A DNA stretch of 64,000 bases from Allobosea sp. Leaf344 (GCF_001426225.1 NZ_LMRT01000014.1:136464-200463); one strand, 5' to 3'; positions 8,037-17,079 are shown, counted from the first letter of the stretch. Notes: generated from the sequence alone by a model not told the origin. Translations and numbers: made by a program.

Positions 8037-8164
8037 GGCGTCTCGGGCCGCTTATGCCCGCTCCTCATGCGACTGCGCGCCGCGGACATGCATCGCGGCC
8101 GCCAAACGGTGTAGACCGGTGATGCAGGGGCGCTGACAGGGACCGGCGGATCGCCGGACACGCG

Positions 8165-8788
8165 ATGGAACAGGCGAGCGGGCAGATCGAGGATGCAGGC
8201 GCGCTGCGTGAGCTGGTCGGGGCGGTCAATCCCCTGGCCGAGCGCAAGGTCCTGACCGCGCTCGACCGGCACTGCCGCGACTTCATCGCGCTGTCGCCTT
8301 TTCTCGTGCTGGCGAGCGCCGATGCGCAGGGCGGCGCCGATGCCAGCCCGCGCGGCGATGCGCCCGGCTTCGTCACCGTGCTGGACGACAGGACGCTGCT
8401 GATCCCCGACCGCCGCGGCAACAACCGCGTCGACAGCTATCTCAACGTGTTGGCCTCGCCCGGGGTGGGGCTGATCTTCTTCGTCCCCGGCGTCGCGGAG
8501 ACGTTGCGGGTCAACGGCACGGCCAGTCTCAGCCGGGACCCGGCCCTGCTCGCGCCTCTGGCGGTTCAGGATCGCGTGCCGACCCTGGGGCTGATCGTCG
8601 CGGTGCGCGAGGCATTCTTCCATTGCGGCAAGGCGCTGATCCGCTCGAAACTATGGGATCCGGAGACCAGGATCGAGCGCGGCCGCTTCCCCACGCTCGG
8701 CCGCATCATCGCTGACCAGACCCAGGCTGTGGACGCTGCCGAGGCCGAGGCCAATCTCGAGGAAGCCTACCGGACGCGGCTCTACTGA
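8165..8788 (+). CDS. PPOX-type FMN-dependent flavoprotein (MSMEG_1061-like)
   Basis: A 207-residue pyridoxamine-5'-phosphate-oxidase-like split-barrel protein. Core segments include FIALSPFLVLASADAQGGAD, the DASPRGD motif, TLLIPDRRGNNRVDSYLNVL and VGLIFFVPGVAETLRVNG, which together mark the subgroup annotated as pyridoxamine 5'-phosphate oxidase family, MSMEG_1061 type. It probably binds FMN or F420-like flavin as a dimer; the substrate is unknown. It stands alone, 128 bases after the lipoprotein. Confidence 0.85.
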   Translation: MEQASGQIEDAGALRELVGAVNPLAERKVLTALDRHCRDFIALSPFLVLASADAQGGADASPRGDAPGFVTVLDDRTLLIPDRRGNNRVDSYLNVLASPGVGLIFFVPGVAETLRVNGTASLSRDPALLAPLAVQDRVPTLGLIVAVREAFFHCGKALIRSKLWDPETRIERGRFPTLGRIIADQTQAVDAAEAEANLEEAYRTRLY

Positions 8789-8852
8789 GGGCCGCCGGGC
8801 CCGACATTCATCCCGCCGAGCCTTCTGGCGCGCCGGGACCAGGATTTTGCCG

Positions 8853-9284
8853 ATGACGAACGACCAGCCGACACGAGCCGCGCCGCAGGACTGGCCGCGC
8901 CTCCCGCCGATCCGCACCGGGGTCCGCGGCCTCTGCCCGCGCTGCGGCCGCGGCAAGCTCTTCGACGGCTTCCTGAAGCTGCGCCCCCGCTGCGAAGTGT
9001 GCGGGCTGGACTATGGCTTCGCCGACCCGGCCGACGGCCCGGCCTTCTTCGTCATGATGTTCGTCTGCGTGCCCGTCGTCGCTTTCGCGCTCTGGCTCGA
9101 ACTCGCCTATGAGCCGTCGGCCTGGGTGCATCTCGTGACCACGCTGCCGCTGATCGCGCTGACCTGCATCCCGCCCTTGCAGCCGCTGAAAGGCTGGCTG
9201 GTGGCGGCCCAATATTATCACAAGGCGGAAGAGGGCCGTCTCGCGGCGCCCGACCGCCCCGCCGATCCAGGGCCCGGCGGCTGA
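8853..9284 (+). CDS. DUF983 membrane protein
   Basis: A 143-residue protein. An N-terminal zinc-ribbon-like module (GLCPRCGRGKLFDGFLKLRP then CEVCGLDYG) is followed by two membrane helices (about residues 68-88 and 94-114, FVMMFVCVPVVAFALWLEL and HLVTTLPLIALTC). This is the diagnostic DUF983 layout. The C-terminal tail is proline-rich. ATG 8853 was chosen over a TTG six bases earlier. Function is unknown. Confidence 0.88.
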   Translation: MTNDQPTRAAPQDWPRLPPIRTGVRGLCPRCGRGKLFDGFLKLRPRCEVCGLDYGFADPADGPAFFVMMFVCVPVVAFALWLELAYEPSAWVHLVTTLPLIALTCIPPLQPLKGWLVAAQYYHKAEEGRLAAPDRPADPGPGG

Positions 9285-9358
9285 GGCCGCCGGCGCGGCG
9301 GGAGGACGGGCGCGGGGCCGCTCGGCGAGATCATCTCATCAGCAGCAGGAGCGGGTTC

Positions 9359-10108
9359 ATGGAACGGGAATTTGCCGGCAAGCGCGTCATCGTCATGGGT
9401 GGCAGCAGGGGCATCGGGCGCTCGATCGCGCTCGGCTTCGCCGCGGCCGGGGCCTCGGTCTCGATCTGCGCGCGCAACCCGGCGCCGCTCGAGGCGACGC
9501 GCCGCGAGATCGCGGCGCTGGGCGTGACCGCCCATGCCGCCAGTGTCGATCTCGCCGACGCCGCCGCGATCGCGGCCTATGTCCCGGACGCCGTGCAGGC
9601 GCTGGGCGGGCTCGATGTCCTCGTCAACAACGCTTCGGGCTTCGGCCAGGCGGATGACGAGGAGGGATGGGCGGCGTCGCTGAGCGTCGACATGCTGGCG
9701 GTGGTCCGCGGCAGCCATGCGGCGGTCCCGCATATGGGCTCGGGCGCCTCGATCATCAACATCTCGTCGATCTCGGCCCTGCGCGCCTCGTCCCGCGCGG
9801 CGCCCTATGGCGCCGTCAAGGCCGCCGTGATGCATTACACCGCCAGCCAGGCCAAGATGCTGGCGCGCCAGGGCATCCGCGTGAACTGCGTGGCCCCGGG
9901 CTCGATCGAGTTTCCCGGCGGCAGCTGGGAGGATCGCCGGACCTCGAATCCCGCGCTCTACCAGTCGACCCTGGCGAGCATCCCCTTTGGGCGCATGGGC
10001 CGGCCGGAGGAGGTGGCGCAGGTGGTTCTTTTCCTCGCCTCCGACAGAGCGAGCTGGGTCACCGGGCAGAGCATCGTGGTCGATGGCGGGCAATTGATCG
10101 GCCCTTGA
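9359..10108 (+). CDS. SDR family oxidoreductase
   Basis: A classical short-chain dehydrogenase of 249 residues. The cofactor motif GGSRGIGRS lies at about residues 15-23. NNAS is in VLVNNASGFG, catalytic Ser in NISSISALRA, and the YxxxK pair in YGAVK. The end (VTGQSIVVDGGQLIGP) is typical. Substrate specificity cannot be assigned. It is a monocistronic gene, with 85 bases before the esterase gene. Confidence 0.87.
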   Translation: MEREFAGKRVIVMGGSRGIGRSIALGFAAAGASVSICARNPAPLEATRREIAALGVTAHAASVDLADAAAIAAYVPDAVQALGGLDVLVNNASGFGQADDEEGWAASLSVDMLAVVRGSHAAVPHMGSGASIINISSISALRASSRAAPYGAVKAAVMHYTASQAKMLARQGIRVNCVAPGSIEFPGGSWEDRRTSNPALYQSTLASIPFGRMGRPEEVAQVVLFLASDRASWVTGQSIVVDGGQLIGP

Positions 10109-10193
10109 TCGATTGTGCAATGCAACATATCGGGGCGGGCGCAGTTAGGCTGAGGGTGGACCTTCCGGTTCGCTCTGGAAAGGACACCCCGCG

Positions 10194-11315
10194 ATGCCCA
10201 GTATCGCCGACACCATCGCCCGCCTGAAAGCCGTGCATACGCAGGCCGGCGGCGGGCCGAGCGCCATCCCCTCGCGCCTCGCAAGGCTCGGCGGCTTCGG
10301 CTCCAATCCCGGGGGGCTCGCGGCCTTCTGCCATGTTCCGCCGGGACTGCCGGCCCATGCGCCGCTGGTGGTCGTGCTGCATGGCTGCACGCAATCGGCG
10401 GCCGGCTACGACCATGGCTCCGGCTGGTCGCAGCTCGCGGACCGCCATGGCTTCGCATTGCTGTATCCGGAGCAGGCGCGCGAGAACAATCCCAATCTCT
10501 GCTTCAACTGGTTCCTCCCCGGCGACATCGGCCGCGAGGGCGGCGAGGCGCTGTCGATCGCCCAGATGGTGCGCCATATGCTGGCGACGCATCGTCTGGA
10601 TCCCCGCCGGGTCTTCATCACCGGCCTGTCGGCCGGCGGCGCGATGACCTCCGTGATGCTCGCGACCTATCCCGAGCTGTTCGCCGGCGGGGCGGTCATC
10701 GCCGGGCTTCCCTATGGCGTGGCGAGGACCGTGCCCGAGGCGCTGGATCGCATGCGCGGGCGCGGCCTGCCCGGCGCGTCGCAGCTGGAGTCGCTGGTGC
10801 GCGGCGCATCCGCCCATGAAGGCCCCTGGCCGAGCCTGTCGCTCTGGCATGGCAGCGCCGACCCGACCGTGACGGCCGCCAATGCCGAAGCCGTGCTGGC
10901 GCAATGGCGCGGCCTGCACGGGTTGCGGCAGGTGGAGCCGGTGCGGAGCGCGATCGGCCGGCACAGCCGGCTGGTCTGGCATGACCGGGCGGGGACGCCA
11001 AAAATCGAATCCTTCACCCTCGCCGGCATGGGCCATGGCACCCCGCTGAGCGGGACCGACGATCTCGGCCATCCCGGCGCCTATATGCTCGATGTCGGCA
11101 TTTCCTCGACGCGGCACATCGCCCGCTTCTGGCAGATCACGCCGGCCGAAGCCGCGCTGGAGGAGACGGCGAGGGAGCAGCCCACGGCCCAGCCCGCAGC
11201 CCAGCCCGCCAGGCCGTTCCCGGGCGCGGCCCGGCCCGGCGGACAGGCCGCGCCGAGCGCCGGCGTCGGCAAGGTGATCGAGGACGCGCTGCGCGCGGCC
11301 GGCCTGATGCGCTGA
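10194..11315 (+). CDS. PHB depolymerase family esterase
   Basis: A 373-residue alpha/beta hydrolase of the PHB-depolymerase esterase family. The oxyanion-hole motif is in VVVLHGCTQSAAGYD, nucleophile Ser is in FITGLSAGGAM at about residue 144, Asp is in WHGSADPTV at about 221, and His is in AGMGHGTPL at about 280. There is no clear secretion signal, so an intracellular depolymerase or an acetyl/feruloyl-type esterase is possible. After about residue 320 comes a Pro/Ala-rich linker and a short KVIEDALRAAGLMR tail often seen in the family. Confidence 0.88.
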   Translation: MPSIADTIARLKAVHTQAGGGPSAIPSRLARLGGFGSNPGGLAAFCHVPPGLPAHAPLVVVLHGCTQSAAGYDHGSGWSQLADRHGFALLYPEQARENNPNLCFNWFLPGDIGREGGEALSIAQMVRHMLATHRLDPRRVFITGLSAGGAMTSVMLATYPELFAGGAVIAGLPYGVARTVPEALDRMRGRGLPGASQLESLVRGASAHEGPWPSLSLWHGSADPTVTAANAEAVLAQWRGLHGLRQVEPVRSAIGRHSRLVWHDRAGTPKIESFTLAGMGHGTPLSGTDDLGHPGAYMLDVGISSTRHIARFWQITPAEAALEETAREQPTAQPAAQPARPFPGAARPGGQAAPSAGVGKVIEDALRAAGLMR

Positions 11316-11447
11316 ACCCGAGAGCCCCTCCGGCCCTGTGCCTTGAGCCCCGGGGAGGGGTAGGGGCCCGCCAGCGATGGCAGGCGAGTGACGAGTTCCT
11401 GGCTGGAGCGGGGTAGGGGACGCAGTCGGCCGGGAGCATGCCCCGCC

Positions 11448-11750
11448 TCAGCCGGTGCCGGCCTGGGCGAGGGTGAAGGCGGTCATCATCAGCCCCGCCG
11501 CGGCCGCCCAGCCTCCCAGCGCCCTGAGCGCGATGCCGCGCCAGCCGGTCTCGGACCGCTGCCTGTCGCCGCGGAACGCGACGGACAGGGCGGCGGCGAG
11601 CGTGATCGCGACATAGCCCGCCAGCACGAGACCCGCCGCGAAGAGCGGCAAATTCGTCGCCGCCATCGTCCCCGTCGCATTGGCGAAGCCGCGCGACACC
11701 CCGGCCGCGGCCCCGAGCAGCCAGATCAGAAGAATTAATGGATGGGGCGC
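11448..11750 (-). pseudogene. 5'-truncated membrane protein gene
   Basis: The minus-strand frame between a stop at 11751-11753 and the stop at 11448 encodes about 100 residues with three hydrophobic segments (LILLIWLLGAAAG; NLPLFAAGLVLAGYVAITLA; ALGGWAAAAGLMMTAFTLAQ). It has no ATG; the first usable codon is GTG at 11699, which would start inside a membrane helix segment. The reading frame stops being coding-like exactly where the sequence turns AT-rich (about 11740). I read this as the C-terminal part of a membrane protein whose front end was lost. The parent family is not recognised. Confidence 0.5.
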
Positions 11751-11996
11751 CTAGCAAATAAGTTGATCAGCAGCTCATATTAAATTAGCGAACGATTAAA
11801 ATCAGGCTATTTACGCATAAACTACACATTATTAGCCGCATCAATCGCTAAATAAATCTTCAAAATCCTACGCGTTAACGTTTGTTTAATCATTCTGTCA
11901 TGACCGGCCCATAGAGAGCCTTTCACGAAGGGGCGGAAGACGCTGGGGCCTTGCCCGGTGTCGTCCCTGTTCGGTGAGCTTCTGGAGGATTGAGTG
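11751..11996 (+). promoter_or_regulatory. AT-rich promoter region of the RTX gene
   Basis: A 246-base stretch of clearly lower GC than its surroundings, with runs such as TTAAATTAGC and ATAAATCTT. It contains a perfect CtrA-type site (11874-11889, listed separately) and ends with TCTGGAGGATTGAGTG before ATG 11997. No open frame of note crosses it. The base composition contrast suggests foreign origin or a strongly regulated promoter. Confidence 0.55.
11874..11889 (-). promoter_or_regulatory. CtrA-type binding site (TTAA-N7-TTAAC)
   Basis: Read on the minus strand, 11889-11874 is TTAA ACAAACG TTAAC, an exact match to the alphaproteobacterial CtrA consensus TTAA-N7-TTAAC. It is about 107 bases before the RTX start codon. 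CtrA controls cell-cycle, motility and surface genes in this class. Binding is inferred from the match only. Confidence 0.5.
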
Positions 11997-14900
11997 ATGG
12001 CCGCTTCCCACGATCAGGTTTCGCAGCTCGTCGGAGCGCCGGTTGCGGCTCCGGTGACCCGGAACGTTCTCGAGCCGGTCCTGTCGGGCAGCCGGATCGG
12101 CGCTGTGCAAGCGAGCTTCGCGCATGGGAAGACGCTTCCCGCCCCGCCGGCCGCGTCCGGCCAAACCAAAGCGCCGGCGACCGTCTTCGCCTCGGAAACG
12201 GCGGGGCTCGCCACTGAGGAGGCGGATGCCGGCACCGGCTCGGGAGACGGCGTCGCGCGCGCCGAAACCCATCGAGGCAGCGATGCCGCGCTGAACGCGG
12301 TCTCGGCCATCGCGCTGCGCGGCCTCGCCTCCAGGCCCGCCGCCGTCCAGCACGCCGGCGGCGCGGCCAGGCTGGCGCTCGCCACGGCCGAAACCGGCGA
12401 AAATTCCGGTCATTCGCATGCGAAGCGGCCCGAAACCCGGAATTCCGGCGAAGGCGCGCAGGAGCATCGCGGCCCCTTCACGCAGGCGGCTCCGGCCGTG
12501 GCGTCAGCGGGCGCGATCAGCGATCTGATCCTGAAGGGCACCCCCGATGACGATGTCCTCGCCGGCGGCGACGGTGACGACGAGATTCGCGGCGAGGCGG
12601 GCGACGACACGCTGTCCGGCAATGGCGGCGACGATCGGCTCGAAGGCGGCGCCGGCGACGACAGGCTGGAAGGCGGCGTCGGTGACGACACGCTGATCGG
12701 TGGGGCCGGCGACGATACGCTGATCGGCGGCGCCGATCATGACCGGCTCGAGGGCGGGGAGGGCAACGACACTCTGGTGGCCGGCGCCGGCGACGTCGCT
12801 TTGGGCGGCGCTGGCGACGACCGCATCGAGATCTCGACCGATGGCGGGATCCCCTTCGTGATCGATGGCGGGGAGGGCAGCGACACGCTGCAGCTCGAGA
12901 GCGCCGGCGCCGGCTCGCTGGCCCGGGCCCGGGTGCAGAATGTCGAGAGGCTGGTGGTCAAGAGCGGCAGCTGGAATCTGGGCGACGCCTCGGTCTATTC
13001 CGACATCACGGTGAAATCCGGCGGCTCCGTCGTCTCCTCGATCGCGATCGGCCAGGGGGATCGGCTGACCGTGGAGGCCGGGGGCGTCGTGACCGCCTCC
13101 GCCCCGGTGGTCTGGAGCGGGGGCGACGCCGAGATCGGCAATGCCGGCCGGATCGAGGGCGAGCGCGCGATCGATACCGGCAAATCCGCCGTCGACGGCA
13201 CGCTCACCATCACCAACCGGGCCGGCGGCGCCATCCTGGGCAGCGATGACGCGATCCGCATCCAGTCGCTCGGCGGCTCGGCGAGCGGCGCGGTCGTCAT
13301 CGACAATGCCGGCACGATCCGCAGCGAGACCGGCGAGGCACTCGACCTGAAGAAGAGCGATTCGGCGAAAGCCTCCTTCACGATCACCAACCGGGCCGAC
13401 GGCGTCATCGAATCCCGCGGCTCGGAAGCGATCAAATTCGGCCATGGCACGACGCTGCACAATGACGGGCTGATCCTCGGCGGCACGCGCGACGACAAGC
13501 AGAGCGGCGTCAATATCGGCAAGGATGCCGGCGGCAAGCTGCTCAACCATGGCGGCGGCCTGATCTCGGGCGGGCATCATGGCGTCAACGGTGACGCCGC
13601 CGCCACCATCGTCAATGACGGGATGATCCTCGGTCAGAACGGCTCGGGCATCAATCTGGACACGGTCAGCACCTCGACCACGGTGATCACCAATTCCGGC
13701 ACGATCGCCGGCCAGGCGCGCAGCGGCGACGGCGACGGCATCGATGTCGACGGCCTGCTCTTCCTCACCAATTCCGGGACCATCAAGGCGATCGGCCGCA
13801 CCGCCAATGGCAGCAACGAGGCGCTCGCCATCGGCGGTGGCCTGATCCGCAACCTCGCGGGCGGGCTGATCCATAGCGACGAGCGCGCCATCCAGGTCGA
13901 CGACAGCAATGGCGGCAGCGCCTTTGCGGCCGTGACCATCGAGAATGCCGGCACGATCAAGGGTGCCGGTGGCGAGGCCATCCGCATCCTCGGCGACTTC
14001 GCCGACAGCGTCAGCAATTCCGGCTCGATCATCGGCAGCGTCTCCATGGCCGGCGGCGACGACACGCTGACCAATTCCGGCACCATCACCGGCGCCATCG
14101 ACATGGGCTCCGGCGACGACGAGGTGACGATCGACGCGACCGGCACGATCGACGGCGCGCTGTCGCTCGGCGCCGGCGACGACACGCTGCGCCTGGCCGT
14201 CGGCTCCAGCATCACCGGCGCCATCGATGGCGGCGCCGGACAGGACACTGTGGTGCTCACCGGCAGCGGCGAGGGCGCTCTGGCGGAGACGAGCGCTATC
14301 GAGGCGCTGGTCGTCGCCGGCGGCACCTGGACGCTCGATGGCCGCGGCGCGGGCTTTTCCAGCGTCACCGTCAAGGCCGGGGCCGCGATCGCGGAGGGGC
14401 TGATCGTCGACGCGTCCGATCATGTCACGGTCGAGAAGGATGGCGCGATCCTCGGCGCCGATGCGGCGGCGATGGTCTGGTCGGGCATGGCGAACGGCGC
14501 CGTGATCGACAATGCCGGCCGGATCGGCGTCGACAGCCCCTGGAGCTGGATCGAGAAGCCGGCCTTCACCAATAGCGATCAGTTCGGCGCGCCCGCGGGC
14601 AAGGGCTCGCTGACCCTGAACAACCTCGCCGGCGGCAAGCTCGGCGTGGTCTCGATCAAGGGCGATCTCGGGCAAAGCGGGTCCTTCACCCTCAACAATG
14701 CCGGCACGATCACCCGCGCCACGCCGACCACGCTGATCGACATCGCCAAGACCGGCGCGGCGGCGATCAAGCTCGCCAATACCGGCAGCATCCTCGGCGG
14801 CGGCAATGCCACCTTGATCTCGCTCGACGGCACCAGCGCCGCCGAGATCGAGAATTCCGGGAGCATCCGCCAGAGCGACGACACCGGAGCCGGCGTCGAT

Positions 14901-16829
14901 GCCACGGCGATCGACCTGCACGCCTCGCAGGGCACGAAGATCACGAACAAGGCGGGCGGCCTGATCGAGGGCGCGCGCCATGCGATCTCCGGCACGGGCC
15001 CGGTCAGCATCGCCAACGCCGCCGGCGCGACCATCGCCGCGCGTCTCTCCTCCGCCATCGCCTTGGGCGACGGGGATGACAGCGTGACCAATGACGGCAC
15101 GATCAAATCCGCCAGGGGCGTCGCGATCGCGCTGGGGGGCGGCAACGACACGCTGACCAATTCAGGCAGCATCGCCGGCGATGTCGATCTCGGCGCCGGC
15201 GACGACACCGTCACCAATGCGGGGACGATCACCGGCGGCCTGGCGCTGGGCGCGGGGCGGAACACGCTGCGCAACAGCGGCTGGATCGGCGGCTCGGTCA
15301 GCTTCGGCGATGGCGACGATCGCGTGACCCTGGTTGCCGGCTCGCGCATCGGCGGCGATGTCGATCTCGGCGACGGCGCCAACACGCTTTCGGGCGTCGG
15401 CCGCATCGGCGGCGACATCCTGGCCGGTTCGGATGATGATCAGGTCTATCTGGGCGCGGAATCCAGCGTCTCCGGCTCGATCTCGCTCGGCGAGGGCGAC
15501 AACACGCTGGCACTGGCCGGAAGGGTCGGCGGCGACATCACCACCGGGGAAGGCGATGATGTGGTGACGATCGCCGTCGATGGCGCGGTCGAGGGCGGCA
15601 TCACCTTGGGCGGCGGCAAGGACAGCCTGACCATCGCCGGCACCGTCTCCGGGGATATCCTCACCGGCGAGGGCGACGACATGATCCAGCTGGCGCGGGG
15701 CGGCAGCGCCGGCCATATTCTCGCCGGCGACGGCGCGGACAGGCTGAGCAATGCCGGCACCATCTCCGGCTCCGTCCTGCTGGGCGCCGGCGATGACAGC
15801 CTGGAGAATACGGGCTCGATCGCCGGCCCGGTGATGCTGGGCGATGGCGACGACAGCCTGACCAGCTCCGGCGCGATCGAGGGCGACGTCAATGCCGGCG
15901 ACGGCAATGACCGGCTGGTGTTCCGGGCCGGCGCCACCGTTCTCGGCCTGATCAGCCTCGGCGCCGGCGACGACAGCCTGGATGCCGGAGCCGTGACCTG
16001 GGATCTCACCGTCGATGGCGGCGCCGGTGCGGATCGCATCACCACGGGCGCCGGCAATGACAGCATCAGCGCCGGCAGCGGCGACGATATCATCACCGCG
16101 GGGGCCGGCGACGACGTGGTCAAGGCCGGCGCGGGCAGCGACAGCATCGATGGTGGCGCCGGCCATGACGTGCTCGATCTGACGGAGGCCACGGGCGCCG
16201 TCACCGTCGATATGCGGGCGGGCACGGCCTCCGGCGCCGGCATCGACGGCGATCGCTTCACCGGCATCGAGGAGGTCCGGCTGGGAGCCTTCGGCGGCCA
16301 GGTCGTCGGCAGCGATGGCGACGACACGATCAAGGGCGGCGGCGGCACCAGCATCCTCTCCGGCGGTGCGGGCAATGACCGGCTGGTCGGTGGCACCGGG
16401 GTGAATACGCTGAATGGCGGCTCGGGCGACGATACGCTGATCGGCGGCGATCAGGGCGACACGCTCTCGGGCGGCTCCGGCGCGGATCTGATCACCGGCG
16501 GGTCGGGCCATGACCGGATCTCCGGCGGCTCGGGCAGCGACACGCTGAATGGCGGCGCCGGCGACGACATCCTCACCGGCGGTTCCGGGGCGGATAATTT
16601 CGTGTTCGCGGCGGGCTTTGGCAAGGATACGGTCACCGACTTCACGGCGCAGGGCCCCGGCCACGACGTGATTACCTTCGACCATGTCTTCGCCGATTTC
16701 GCATCGGCGATGCGCTCCGCCACCCAGGTCGGGTCGGACACGGTCTTCACCATCGACGACCACACCACGCTGACGCTGCAGAACACGCAGCTCTCCTCCC
16801 TGACAGCCGACGATTTCCGCTTCGTCTGA
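11997..16829 (+). CDS. Large RTX / hemolysin-type calcium-binding repeat protein
   Basis: A 1610-residue secreted surface protein. Residues 1-170 are Ala/Gly/Ser-rich with no Sec signal. Residues about 180-285 hold a first block of RTX nonapeptides (DDTLSGNGGDDRLEGGAGDD type). Residues about 285-1330 are a very long array of beta-solenoid-like units with NSGTI, NAGTI and GDDTLTNSGTI motifs. Residues about 1340-1535 form a second RTX block, and the last 75 residues carry the uncleaved type I secretion signal ending SLTADDFRFV. GGAGG at 11984-11988 supports ATG 11997. No type I ABC exporter, adaptor or TolC gene is adjacent, so export must use a distant system. It is likely an adhesin or biofilm/S-layer-like protein; a toxin domain is not visible. 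Confidence 0.85.
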   Translation: MAASHDQVSQLVGAPVAAPVTRNVLEPVLSGSRIGAVQASFAHGKTLPAPPAASGQTKAPATVFASETAGLATEEADAGTGSGDGVARAETHRGSDAALNAVSAIALRGLASRPAAVQHAGGAARLALATAETGENSGHSHAKRPETRNSGEGAQEHRGPFTQAAPAVASAGAISDLILKGTPDDDVLAGGDGDDEIRGEAGDDTLSGNGGDDRLEGGAGDDRLEGGVGDDTLIGGAGDDTLIGGADHDRLEGGEGNDTLVAGAGDVALGGAGDDRIEISTDGGIPFVIDGGEGSDTLQLESAGAGSLARARVQNVERLVVKSGSWNLGDASVYSDITVKSGGSVVSSIAIGQGDRLTVEAGGVVTASAPVVWSGGDAEIGNAGRIEGERAIDTGKSAVDGTLTITNRAGGAILGSDDAIRIQSLGGSASGAVVIDNAGTIRSETGEALDLKKSDSAKASFTITNRADGVIESRGSEAIKFGHGTTLHNDGLILGGTRDDKQSGVNIGKDAGGKLLNHGGGLISGGHHGVNGDAAATIVNDGMILGQNGSGINLDTVSTSTTVITNSGTIAGQARSGDGDGIDVDGLLFLTNSGTIKAIGRTANGSNEALAIGGGLIRNLAGGLIHSDERAIQVDDSNGGSAFAAVTIENAGTIKGAGGEAIRILGDFADSVSNSGSIIGSVSMAGGDDTLTNSGTITGAIDMGSGDDEVTIDATGTIDGALSLGAGDDTLRLAVGSSITGAIDGGAGQDTVVLTGSGEGALAETSAIEALVVAGGTWTLDGRGAGFSSVTVKAGAAIAEGLIVDASDHVTVEKDGAILGADAAAMVWSGMANGAVIDNAGRIGVDSPWSWIEKPAFTNSDQFGAPAGKGSLTLNNLAGGKLGVVSIKGDLGQSGSFTLNNAGTITRATPTTLIDIAKTGAAAIKLANTGSILGGGNATLISLDGTSAAEIENSGSIRQSDDTGAGVDATAIDLHASQGTKITNKAGGLIEGARHAISGTGPVSIANAAGATIAARLSSAIALGDGDDSVTNDGTIKSARGVAIALGGGNDTLTNSGSIAGDVDLGAGDDTVTNAGTITGGLALGAGRNTLRNSGWIGGSVSFGDGDDRVTLVAGSRIGGDVDLGDGANTLSGVGRIGGDILAGSDDDQVYLGAESSVSGSISLGEGDNTLALAGRVGGDITTGEGDDVVTIAVDGAVEGGITLGGGKDSLTIAGTVSGDILTGEGDDMIQLARGGSAGHILAGDGADRLSNAGTISGSVLLGAGDDSLENTGSIAGPVMLGDGDDSLTSSGAIEGDVNAGDGNDRLVFRAGATVLGLISLGAGDDSLDAGAVTWDLTVDGGAGADRITTGAGNDSISAGSGDDIITAGAGDDVVKAGAGSDSIDGGAGHDVLDLTEATGAVTVDMRAGTASGAGIDGDRFTGIEEVRLGAFGGQVVGSDGDDTIKGGGGTSILSGGAGNDRLVGGTGVNTLNGGSGDDTLIGGDQGDTLSGGSGADLITGGSGHDRISGGSGSDTLNGGAGDDILTGGSGADNFVFAAGFGKDTVTDFTAQGPGHDVITFDHVFADFASAMRSATQVGSDTVFTIDDHTTLTLQNTQLSSLTADDFRFV

Positions 16830-16839
16830 GAGTGAGAAG

Positions 16840-16881
16840 ACGCTGCCCGGTCCGACTCCGCGGACCGGGCAGCGTGAGTTT
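16840..16881 (+). terminator. Strong intrinsic terminator of the RTX gene
   Basis: A perfect 15-base stem, ACGCTGCCCGGTCCG at 16840-16854 paired with CGGACCGGGCAGCGT at 16861-16875, has a six-base loop and GAGTTTT after it. It begins ten bases after the RTX stop. Confidence 0.85.
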
Positions 16882-16884
16882 TGA

Positions 16885-17079
16885 GCGGCTGAGGAGGGCG
16901 CCGCCCGGGTGCCAGGGGGCGCGTCGGTCAAGGGCGGCAAGGTGGTGCAACTGCGCGAGAGCCGTTCGCGGCCGAATGCGGGCATCGTCACCTTCCTGCA
17001 CCGCGCCTATAATCAGCACGACGACCTCGTCGCCCAATGCCGCCGCTCCGGTCTGCAGAAGCAGCGGGCAGAGGCGTGA
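16885..17079 (+). pseudogene. C-terminal remnant of a MaoC-like acyl dehydratase gene
   Basis: An open frame without ATG runs from an in-frame TGA (16882-16884) to the stop at 17077-17079. It encodes ESRSRPNAGIVTFLHRAYNQ followed by HDDLVAQCRRSGLQKQRAEA. The pattern S-RP-x-x-GIVTF-x-H-x-x-x-NQ is the C-terminal strand-rich end of hot-dog MaoC-family enoyl-CoA hydratases as I know them. Only the last third of such a domain is left, starting right behind the RTX terminator. A downstream GTG at 16909 would be the only possible start, and it gives no complete fold. Confidence 0.6.

Noticed and set aside
11316-11447. GC-rich intergenic stretch after the esterase gene as a possible REP-like repeat
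   Set aside because: I found no second copy in the window and no clear hairpin beyond random GC pairing.
12504-14981. Long minus-strand frames within the RTX gene
   Set aside because: They mirror the repeat structure of the RTX gene; repeated D/G codons read in antisense yield A/R/P/V-rich filler without family features.
12535-16600. Regular short repeats that could be mistaken for a CRISPR array
   Set aside because: The repeats are in frame with the RTX protein, vary in sequence and length, and have no constant repeat with unique spacers.
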